Both the position numbers and the translations under genes were made by a program. Below, one piece after another: positions 26,301 to 38,300 of a DNA stretch of 64,000 nt. The stretch comes from Gavia stellata (lineage: Eukaryota; Chordata; Aves; Gaviiformes; Gaviidae). The stretch's first letter is position 1. Each line of letters begins with the position of its first letter. Under the pieces are notes generated by a model. It was not told where the DNA came from. It did no database searches and was given only the letters and a program-made list of their open reading frames with translations. The stretch covers positions 121,806,668 through 121,870,667 of the forward strand of contig NC_082594.1 of the NCBI RefSeq assembly GCF_030936135.1, written 5' to 3'.

Positions 26301-29300
26301 CTCTATTTTCAATTCTATTGTGTATACACTCCAATATTAAGTAAGTAATAATCTTATTAAATATATGGTTAGTATGTGTGCACCTCCTCTGTTGGAAAGG
26401 AAAAGAGAGAGAAATGGCAAGAAACGATCTAAACCTGTGAGCATTTGGCTCCACCTTCAGAGATAAGAAGGAACAAATGACAAACCTTTGACTAAGCTGC
26501 CCTGCCTGCCTTCTCTCTGAAGTGTAACAGTAGAATTTTTTCCCTGTGTCCTCGCTTCTGTGGAGCTGATGCCTGGACCTCCATTTTTAGATACCTGTGT
26601 GATCAGCAGCAAAAATTTGAACATCAATGGGACAACCTGTCGTTAATGTTATGCATGTGCTTTGCAGAAACCAGGCCTTCACGCAGTATTTCTGCGTATG
26701 GCATTTTAGGGGAAGTGTGCAGCCCAAAGTTTTATTACTTTTTTTAAAATTTATGATAGGTTATGGTATCTGTACATTAAAGGGTTGTGAGAATGGCTAA
26801 GTCTGTGTAGAGGGGCTGTGGGAGAATTATAATAATGCCTTTTTTCCTTCTTTTGTTACTCCCTTAAAGCATGGTTCTCTTTTTGTGGTTTTGCAGCAGA
26901 GTTTGTTTTGTTTTTCCAAGTCATGTGTTGTAATTAGTTTTTCTTTCTTCTTTAGTGTATTAAGAAACAATTCTGATTGTGTCAATTTTCATTTTTCTTT
27001 ATAGGTTCTGCCCAGTTGATATTTAGTGCAACAGATGTTGTTGAAAGAAGTGACTGTAATAAAACTGTCATTTTACCTTGCTATGTGACTAATCTAAAGG
27101 AGAACAATGCAAATGTCATGTTTGTTACATGGAAGAAACAAGGAAAAATAATTTTTTCTTTTGATGGAGCAAAAGAGGAGTTTTTCAATGATCCAATGTT
27201 TCTGTCAGCTGGCTTAGTATCTCAGGCGGATTTACCTAAGGGTATTGCCTCTCTAAAGCTTAACAGTGCTGAAGCAGATGTTGGAAATTACAGTTGTGAA
27301 GTAACAGAATCAAACAGAGAAGGAGAAACAAGAGTTGAACTTAGAAACCACTCAGGTGAGTTGCCTGCCATTGTTTTAGAACCTGTTGGGAGAGAAAACA
27401 AGCAAAATCTTACAGGAAAGAGAAAAATAATGACTATGAGCATGTATTACTTTAAATTGAAAATACAAAAGCTGTAGCACATAGGCCTTCTAACTTGAAT
27501 GCTAATATGAGTTATTTTGGTTTAAGTTATAGGGGAGTCCTTCTGTGGGAAAGATCTGAACACATTTTTTCATTCTGTAATAATGTCTGAAGATCGTTTG
27601 TCTAGTATAGTAAAATCTATGCTTTCCCACATCTTTTAGATTATATAGTTGGTGATATTTTCAGCACGCTGATATTATTGCATTACATACCGAAACATAT
27701 TCCTAATATCTTTGTAATACTGAGATGTACATCCATCACAATGGCTGCAGAGATCTTTTTTTTGAAGAATTGCATCTTGCAATCTTTAGCTATGCTGGAA
27801 AAATTACAGATAGAACTAATAGAAATTCTGTATAAGAGCTCTAAAACTTGGTCTGAAGGTATGCAGTCTTCCAGTGAGGTTAAAAATGCTACTACGAGAT
27901 GGTGACTTGTTACGGTTGTCTAGCATTAAATGTCATCTTCAAAAGATGATGTTAAACTAAAATAATGGTGACTACGTGGTGAATTTCTCATTTAGTGAGC
28001 CGTTTTACCTTACCTTGTCAGACGCAGCATGTGTGCTCTAGTGCCTCAGCTACTGAATAATGGGATCTGCTGTACATGTGCAGTCTGTCCAGTATTCTGC
28101 AGAAGTGACAGTTTCACTGAACATACGTGTGTATTGTTTTTTTGTTCTGCACAGGAGTCTTGCTTCTTGCTTCTGGAAGGCTTCTCAGAAACACTAAATA
28201 TGTTACATATGCGTAGCACGTGGAGTCTTACCCGTGCACTGTAGAATTGTCCTAGGACGCTTTTGCTATTAGTTTTTGCATTTGTCATTGAAATATTTAT
28301 GAAGCTCAAACAGATGTTACTTGTGTCCTGCTGCAGACATCTGTGTAATTCACAGTTGGGTCTAGTTACTGAGTTAACCATATACACTGCAAAACAAATG
28401 TGATCCTGAAATGGATTGAGAGGGGCACAGCCACTGAAAGAGTGAGGACACTACAAAATCATTCAGTTCTTAGAGCATTGCAAAAACAGTGGAAGAGGTA
28501 TAGGCAGTTTCCTTCCTTCTCTTATAACTTCTTCCTCAGTCAACCTTTTTGGACCGTTTTTGCCATTCAGTGTTAAGCTGTAGAAGAGGAAACAAGGCTT
28601 GAGGATGTAGTAGAATCAAATCCCATTTGCAAGTTTTATTGTTTTACTTTTACTTTCTCTGTGTTTAGAATTTTGAAAGCGATATGAAGTCTACAAAGCA
28701 GCAAACTGATGTAATTTTTCTAATTTCATTTTCTAGTTGTCAGTTGCGGCGAGGAAAATACCCCAACATCAAAGGAAAAATGTGGTTGGTGAAGAATTCA
28801 TAGTTGTGAGGTCACATTAGGTTTGACAGTATATGCTAGAAAATATAAAACTTAGTCTTATGTTTGAGGGTTTAGCCGAAGGTAAAACACTTGCTTGTTC
28901 TCTCTTAAATTCTTCTGCATAATTTTTTATTGTTTGTTCATCAGTGTTCTAGAGAGACTCTTGAGATAATAAGCTAATAGAAGAAAGTGTAGCAAGTGAG
29001 TTTTGAAAAGGGTTAGTGAATAATGGAAATCCTGTACCAGTCTTCACTGTCATTTCTGAGCAATTAATTCATGCTGTCACTACTAATACGTTCCAATTAA
29101 TGTTTTTACAAAGACAGTCTTACAAGAGCCAACTATTCTTCATCTCACTTTACAGAATTCCTGGATTCACATAGGAAGTGGGTAGCAGAGTGAGCAAGAC
29201 TTTTACGTTAGTGCCCTTGTCTTTGGGCACATTCTTTCCTGATCAATTACCTTCACAGGAGAGCAACTGTAAAGTTTCCGCTTTTTCTTTTCTTTTCCTC

Positions 29301-32300
29301 TCTTCCTCTTTTCTTCCTCCTTTTTCTCTTTTCCTCTTTTCTCCCCTCTCTTCCTCCCATTTCCTTTCCCTTTTCCCTCTTCTCTCTTCTCCCCCACCCC
29401 TGCCCCGCCCCACATTTGGAAGTCTCTCTTGTTAGTTTGGAACTGACTTCCTTATATTGGCTCTCAAAATAATACCTTTATTGCTATGAAGCACCAGAGT
29501 AAGGGAAATGTATTACGAGGAAAATGTGTTCAGCTGTTTCTCTTACTTGCATGTTGCATGTACCAGCAGTATTGCAAGCATTTCCATACAGTAAATGCTT
29601 TTAGACTCTGAGGCTGGACCATATGTGGTTCCATGTTGCATGCTGAAGTCCTAGCAGATACCAGGCTTCATGGCTGCTTTTTTTCTATTTGTAGTACCTG
29701 GTAGCATCATCTGGAAACGCTACAGCGGAAGTGAAGCTACTTTTACAGTCTCGGCTTGCAGATACTTTCAATTCATTAATAATTCTCAGTTACATCGAAC
29801 AGCACTGCTGGGATTTGCCTGTAGGATTTTGCTTATCTAGAAAATGGCAACTGTGGATTGAAGTTACTGTCCAATATTAGTTGCTTTCTTGAAAATGCAA
29901 ATGAAGCAAAAAGCCTTCTTTTAAAAATTAATTAAATTAGACTTCTTTTGGCGATAAGGAAGTTGGCAGATACTCCTCCATTTCTCTGCTTTTAGTATAT
30001 TTTGTGATTGCCTTGTATTTATGTTGTAACCACAGTATTTTCTGTAACCCCTTGCAGGAGGAGGGGAGGGGGAAGAGGGGAATTTGTGAATTTAAAACTG
30101 TTCTCAAGGTATTTACTTGGCATTGAAAGTTGTGAGGTATTGCTACTTAATTCCATGTTTCTGGAGCTGCAGATACAGCTTTTTAATATGGAGAGTAAGT
30201 AAGCGCAAGGAGTATGCATCTAGATGAAGATTAGAAATGTCTTTGGAAGCAACTGTGCAGGCAGAGGAATGGTGGCAAGTATAATGTAAGAAATGGAGAC
30301 TTTGGATTCCACTGAGTGAGTCTAAATGAAGTTATGAGCAGAGATGCAAGAATCAACTGCATTTTCTAGTTCAGTGGAGATATTTTCAGAATTTTATGTT
30401 GGAAGGTGACTTACATGGTCTCGCAGCACGAGTGACTGAATAGCCTAAGGCATCCAAGATGCAGGGGAAAAAAAGCTAAATGTATGATGGTGGGAAGACC
30501 TAAAGGAAAATTTGATTTCTAAAATTAACAAAGCAGTGTTTCCGTCTCACATGGGTTAGCTCCTGTATTCCTTATCACACTTCTGGATTTCTTCAGGAAT
30601 TCCAGTAGTTGGAGGTAGAATAGAATAGCTGGGGAAGCATCAAACTGGACTTTTCATCTCTTGCCCAGCTTCCCTGCTTAGCCTAAATACACCATTTTTC
30701 TGATCTACTGTGCTGCTTGTAGTTCCACAAGCTAACTAGCTTGTACTGCATAAACATATCCTCTGCTGCAGTGGAGGTTAGGACCTCCAGTTTGGAAAAT
30801 GTTAGGATAACTAGAATTACTGAAAAAATAGGTTGTCACACACAAGATCAAAGTGAAAAATACATAGGTAGAAGTCATAGCTTTCTTAGCCTGTTATAAC
30901 TCTTAATGCTAACTATTACATACAGTATTGAGGAATCTAGAGCATAGCCTAAAAGGAGCGATAAATGTAAAGCTAATAACCTCAGTTTTTGTTTTCTTCC
31001 TACCATTTTTCTTTGTTTATTCTCTAGGATCATGGTTTCTCCTAGTGGAAAGGGCTATCATCATAGCGTTGCTGTTCTTAGTTGTTATTTTGTGTTTGGC
31101 TCAGTTAAGCGTTATTGGTAAGTATTGACTCTTTAATTCTTTGCAATTATTGATTTGTCCTAAAATCACTTGCTTGCAAAAAGGTATCTGTGTAAGATGA
31201 AAGATGGTGCTTACATGTAAAAGATGTCTGATAGAATTGGTCCAGGTAATACACAGAGGGGTGGTACGTCTTCTTTGTTACATAACTTGGTGTTTGGTTT
31301 GCTCTGGAATACTCTCCTGATCATCCACACTGTGTTACTTATGTTCATTTCTGGGCTTTCTTTTGGCATGAATCGACTAACACTACAAGAGAGTTCACTC
31401 TTATACAGTTCTCAAGATAGTTCCTAATAAGCACTGTTACTTACAGGCTTGGTCAATAAGAGCACGCCAAGCTACACTCTTTTGTGCTGCATAGTCTTCC
31501 ATTTCCTTTTCAGTGAACCTTGCACTCTTTCAGGACATGTAACATACGTTTTTGGCATCAAGCCATGAAAACACTAGCCTGACATAGCATTTGCGGAGTT
31601 TGGGACCTTTGAACCGAAAAAAAAAAAATGGGCTCATCAAATAGATGTGTGTTTTGGGGCTTCAGCATGCTACATGGTGCCCCAGTTGTGCAGCGTGGAC
31701 GCAGGCACTGTGTTGAAGGGGGTCTGGTCCTAAGCAGTGGGATCTGGGCCGGTCTGCTCAGTTTGCTTGGAGGCCAGGGGTTGCTTCCTGGGGTTAAGAT
31801 TTTTAGCAGCTGTATGTCTTTGTAGACAAAGGTATGACGTGCAGCCTAAAGGGTCTGTGTTTAGAGCTAGTCTGCCATGGGGTGATGTTTCTGCTGCCAG
31901 AACTGTTGCAAATGATGAGCTTTTTTGCGTGTGTGTAATTTTTGTGGGGTATAATTGATAATGTCTACTGTCATAGGTTAGAACAAGGAAGCTTTTCACT
32001 GTTGGTTCACTGTGACATTATTGAATCATTAGAAACAGAAACATGTTTCATTTTATAGTCATAAAATCAATATAGAAGGATGGTGGTCTCTTCTTAATGT
32101 AAAATTGTTCATTAGTTTTTTAGCACTGGCTGAATTATAATTTAACACCAATGATTTTGTTGCATGTTTTTAGAGGCAATACATTCACCAGTGTCAGACA
32201 TCCTTAGACATGCTTTATGTCCTAGTCTTTCAGATGGTTCCCTGTGGTGCAGTTTGTTACATCAGTCTTTGGGGTTTTTTCAGCCTCTTTCAATTTGTAG

Positions 32301-35300
32301 ACTTCTAAAAAGTAAAAAAGTAAAATTCTGCTTAGAGCCGAGTCCATAAGAAACGGAAAGAAATCACACTCAGAGTAGTTCATAGTAATGACATATGTAT
32401 TCAGCCATCTATATATAATTTCCTTTATTTACATGAACCTCTGAAAGTGGTATGTGACTCTTCAAAGGTCCATCCATGGCCAGAGGTTGAAAACTAATAT
32501 ATATTTCAAAAATTACTTTATTTCTGTAGTGTTAGATTCCTGATTTTCATTATTGTTTATAATGGTTTAGGAGTCTCTGGTATATTCAGGAATTGTCATT
32601 GCATTGCATTTGTACCAAACCTTTAACATTTTCAGCATTTTGATAGGAAAGTAATAATTGTCCTGAAATAAGCATGGATACATCCTTGGAAAAGCACTGT
32701 AATTTTACAGGAATAAGTTGAGCCTGCTTGGATTTTTTTTGCATCTCCACACTTTATTTTGAGGTCTGTGACCTCTGGAGGGAAAAGTAATTGTGCTACC
32801 TCTAACTTAATAAATATGGGTGTACTTACTCTTTTTTTTGTTGTTGTTTTGTTTTGTTTTTTCCTTTTCTTTGCACTGTTTTAGTTAACTTGTGAATCCA
32901 GCAATGCTACAGTATACCTTTAAATAGTTTGTTAAACTGGGCTTGATTTTTCTGTGTGACACTTGGGAATACATGTTTTCTTGGTTTTGTGTTTTGGGCG
33001 GGGGGTGGGGAGGGTGGACAGTACTGTATCCTTGTGAAATTTTTTTTTTTTTTTTGGTGCTAATGCAGTGCATGTAAGTGGGACGTTAATTCTGTACGTG
33101 CTCCTTGTTTTTCTTTTTGAAGTTACTTACAATATTTGTTTGTTCTGTTTGTGATCAACATATACCAGGATTGTTGGTATATTGATTTTCAAGCTTGGAG
33201 CAAAAGCTGCCTTTTTTGTGTCTTAATTTTAGCAGTGTATAAGGCAGAAACAAACATGGCTTATTACGATGTTGTATTTGTACTATTTCTTCTTTTCCAA
33301 ATGCTACTGAAGTGCTGCTGCTTTGAAACCCTTCACTGGAATCAACCATTTCTGAGGAGGCAGCTATTTAGCAGTGCGCTTTTACTGAAAATTAGTCTTG
33401 TCTGTGGCATCTGAACATGCAGGTCATCCCATATCTACTCATTCTCAAAGCGTTCTGGTGAGACGGGAACATCACCCTGTTCCCTAGGGCACGGAGGTGA
33501 TATGTCTGAGCTCACACAGTGTAACGGGGAAGAGAATTAAACCTAAACCCCTGTCTGATGCTCACCTGAGTAACGAATTCATTGTAACATTATTTAAATG
33601 TCAGTAGTGCATCTACTTGAATTAGCCTGTACCATGTCCCAAAGTTATTTTGATAACATACCACCTGGATTGTATAGAAGGTGGAATTAAGAATTTGATT
33701 AGAACACCAATGCCAGGTTTCATTTATCTGAGTAAGCCATATTAACCATATCAAACAATGAAAACAAATGAAATCTTGGTAATATATATAGTTACAATTT
33801 TGTAGGAGTTTGTTTCTTTGTTTAGGACAACAGTCCTAATCATAAAATCTGTGTATTTCAGTGAGAGAATCTGTATGTCTGATTGTTTTCCTCTCTGTCT
33901 CTCTTTGTTTTGTCTTTTAAGCATTAAAATATGAAATTGAACCTCAGAAGAAAACGGGCATTATTGTAGCAGGTATCATCTTCGCAGTTGCTGCTGTTGT
34001 AGGCACTGTTCTTTTTCTCCAAGGTAAGTGTATTAAAATTGCCTTCCTAGTTTAAGGGAATAAGAGCACAAATGAATCTCTTCCATGCAGTAGTATGGAA
34101 GTTAGTACCACCTATTAATTGCCATCTACTAATTTCAAAATGAAAAAAAAAGTTACAGAATACAACAGAAACACCATTGTGGTTGTCAGGCCCTCAGATG
34201 ATCATAGGGAGATACAGACTCCAAATTTATTTCTACTTTCTGTCCTGCTTTATTCCAATCAAGGATTTCTGTTTTACTGATTTCTATACAAATGTTTGCA
34301 GATGGCTATACTGCACAGAATCAAGCTGGTCTTGGCCTAATTGTAGTCCCTGCTGTGATTTTGGTACCACTTCAATACTTTATGTTTGGAATTGGTGAGT
34401 ATTTATTTATTCACTAGCTCAAGAACATACTGATAGAAGAACTGAGCTCTCTGCCCCACCTCGCATAATCTACATATTTTCTTTTTTATAAATAGGTGCT
34501 ATGATAGTGTCCTGGGTTCCTGACCTTTTTAGTATCTCAAAACAAAATGTTTAACCTGTGTTTGTTTGGCTAAGTTGATTCAGGGAAGAAGTATAAGTTA
34601 CCTGCTTAAAAAATGAGATTTAGGGTAGGACATCTGAGTGATTCCTGCTCTCCTTTCTGGGTCTTGGGACTAGGATGAATAACTAACTCTCAGAATCTAT
34701 GTGTTTTATTTTTTCTACTTGTGGTTTATTTATAATTTTATTTATATATACATACCTTTTAAAATGTGTGTATGTAGATACAAGAGCCCTGAGTGACTTG
34801 CAGTGATTTGTGAGTTTTGTTATCACACTGGCTGGCTGGGCTTGGAATTTAGGAGAATCTGATTTCTAAGCTTTATTTGAATGATCTACCTTTTGTGTCT
34901 CTGTAGTTAAACTTTAAAAATTACAATGTTGTTTCTTTTTCTGTCTTTCCCAGTTTTTGATAGTCTACCACAAGCAGCATTTGCTCTGATAGGTTTGCAA
35001 ATCCTTGGTTATATAATTGCTGTGGTTGGTTTTGCACTGTGTGTCTCAGGTAAGCAATTTATCTTCTGTAAAAGCATCTTTTTACTTTTGTTTATACCTG
35101 ATGTTTGTTTATTTGTAACACTAAAATGCTGTAAAAGTGGCTTCACTACATTCAGTGTTAGCAAGTAACTTCTGTAAACGTACTCTAGGACTATTGCATT
35201 AATGCTGGTTTATCTGGTGAAAGAAGAATAGCCCAAAGGCAGTATTACATATGTCGGTTTCATTAGTATGACTACATCCAGCATGATTGCATTCTATGAG

Positions 35301-38300
35301 CAGTTGCTTTAAAAAAAAAAAAGTTAATTGTTTTAATTTTGCAACAGGTAGTGCCCTAAAGAGTCACCCAAAACCAACATTGACCTTTATTACCATCACT
35401 CTTACTGAGGCCTAGGGTATTTAGAAACTAAACTACAGTCATAATAATTTTCTCATGTTTAATGAACAAATCGGAAATTCCTAGTTAACCTCTGCTTGTA
35501 TGCAACTGATAACTGAGTCGCTGGGAAACAAATATCACTGAAACAGCCTAAGAAGGCAAATGCAGAGACTGTAAACTTGGAAGCATTCTTGGACTGTTTT
35601 AAGTCTGGTTGTGGCTGGCATTCTGTTTCAGCACTGAAAAACAGTCACTGTTGTAAAGGAACACCAACTAAACAGCGCACACAGTGATACCCCTTATCCC
35701 TGCCTCAAACCCTCTCTTTGTCCCCTGTCTGCTTTCCCCTCCGCCCACCAGAAAACCCCACAGCAGAAAAGAGGATGAATTTAGGACTAGACATCCTTGG
35801 CAGTATATTTAGTAGTAGAATACATACTCATGTTCATTGGAAGCACTTTATACCCCTGATTTATTGTTTTGTAGAGACATTCTTCATTTTAATCGTTTAC
35901 TTGGTTGGGGATTTAAGAAAAACTAATTCTCCTTGAAGTGGTTTCTAAAGGTTTGTTTAATTTGGGTGAAATGATAGACCTTTCAGTGGAGTTGTGATTT
36001 GAGTTTTATGCTTATTGTTTAGTATTTACAGAAGTATTTTTAAGGGGCACCTAAGTGTTGTCAAATGTAACAATAAAATAAACTGATAGGAGATTACTGG
36101 TAACGCATTAATCCTCTAGAGTAATACAAGATGGAGAATATTTTTATTGTGCTCTGAAATTGCAAGTCTCCCTAGTTTTTGAGAGTGACCTTTTCACAGG
36201 TTATATAAGGTAGATGTTATCTGTATTTCTGGAAGTTTAGCTCAATGACCCTTAAGTGTCAGTAGAAATAGCTCATTCTAGGTTGAGCTCACAGGTAGTT
36301 GCAACGTCTTCCAGTTCCTGGAAACAAGGATCAGAGAAAAAGGAGTTTCTGTAGTGTGAACTACGGTTAGAATGTAATAGCCTGTTCCTGCTCTGTGATA
36401 GCCCTGTAAACATGGAACATTCCTGGTATCTGTGGTGAATTTGCCTAAGAACTATCCTCATGTTCTGCTCCCTTCTTCCCTTTTTTTACCCTGTTTTATC
36501 AGAAACAGCATTGTATTCTGTAATCTAATGCAATTATATTTCAAAACAATTGCAATTCAAGATGTGAGTTTAAATTTAAAAGACAATTAATGAAAGAATG
36601 TTGTCAATTGCAGTGAATGACAGAATTGCTAAACTGTAGTAGAATAGTACAGCTAAGCAGGATAAATCAGTAAATGCCTCTCTATCGTTAAAGAATGTAT
36701 ACCAAAAAAGAAAGATGCAGCAGTTATTCTGGGGTAGCTTTGAAAGAGAAATTAATCACATCTGTTTTTATCAGGCTTACTTACTTTAGTAGTCAGTTAG
36801 ATCCGAAAATAAAAGTTTGTGCTTTTACTTGTGTCAGATGATACAGTTTCTTGTATTGTGTTTTTAACAGCCTGTCCTCCGTTACATGGGTCTGTTGTGA
36901 TTGCTGGCTTAGCTATTATGGCTATTGCAAATTTGCTTAGTCTGGCTTACGTGTTTATTATGGGTAAGTAGCACCTAATAATCTGTATTATTATTTTTTT
37001 ACCACTTAAATATTCAGCAGAGCAATTTTCTCTATTGTACTTTTCAGAGGTAGACATATCTTATTTAAACATAAGGTGTGATTTCACAATTACATAGTTT
37101 TAAAAATTACTGGAAAATTGTATGTATTGGCTTTGTTTCATAGAGACTGTGGGGAATCTTGAGTAAAGAAATTTACAGTTTATCATAAACTGTCTTGAGA
37201 TCAACACAGTCAGGTTTCTTAAGTAAGAGTGTTTCAACTGTAGGACAGACGTTGCTGTTTAAGCTCGGCATTTACACAGTTGGCTAGCTGAAGCTTAGGA
37301 TGAAGAGAGCAAAAGGATTTCAAGGATTCTATAGAGTGGGTTATGGGATGGTGCAGACAAAAGCTTATCAGAATATCAATTTAAAGTTAGAGGTTAGAGG
37401 TAGGTTAAAATAAAAGTGATTTGAATGCACACCTTTCATTTTAGTGAATCCTGTTTTTTCTTATGCTTAATTTTAGAAGCCAGGAGCAAAGAATAGCAAT
37501 ACTTTTGTTTCTGGTCTGTTCACCAGATCTCAAAAAGATGAGCAATTTAAAGGTATAAAAGACAGTCAGGCGTGCTAAATAAGCAAAACCCACAGCAGTG
37601 CTGTGAGATTGGAATGTGGTGCAGACATAGCTAAGCTGGCACACCACAGCATAACATTATGTGGACTTTACAGCTTAGGTCTGAGAGCAGAGTGACTGTA
37701 TTTGTTTCTAGCTGTGCATGAAGGCTCTTCAAACAGCTTATTACTTTGGACACAGAACCGTGCAATTGAGGATATATTGCTTCCACATTCAAGCTGATTT
37801 GTGTACAGTCAGTGCAGTCCCTACTCGGCACTGAACTATGCAGTCTTCCAGGTTTAGTATGTGCACACCATGTGTGGGCATGGTCAGAAATAATAGACCC
37901 TGAGACAGGGAGGATTTCCATTAAAGAATAAATTAAGGCAGAATGGCTAATATTTGATATCTGAGATGGATGAAGATGAGTCAAAAATATGACAGAGGGG
38001 AAGCAAGCCTTTTAACAACAGTAAAAATAATTTTTATTGACTTTGGACTACTCGTATATACGACTTCGATGCTGTGTGCTAATGGTCTGCATAAATATTG
38101 CATTTGTAGTTTGATTATGCTGACTGATGAAGTCAAATGTGACTGTTGGGGCAGATTCCAGAACACCAAAACTAGCATAAAGAACAGTGTGTAGCATAAT
38201 TCGTTTTTAGAGCTCAACGCATGAGTGAGACAATTCACAGACTGTACGTGATAAGATTATTCAGTTCCTAAACAGAGGAGTGCTTAGAGGCTTTAAGAAT

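Larger units (their letters stand above)
23342..27004 (+). other. CD47: CD47 intron 1
   Basis: A GT-AG intron of 3.7 kb. Its first 630 bases lie in the CpG island and contain G-rich runs and a GGGAC pentamer array. The rest is AT-rich with a T run near 25626-25635. No repeat or nested exon was recognised. Confidence 0.85.

Noticed and set aside
27356..27477. Extension of the CD47 Ig exon frame into intron 2.
   Set aside because: A consensus donor GTGAGT at 27356 and the in-phase membrane exon at 31028 show that the reading frame is spliced there. The extension lacks family similarity.
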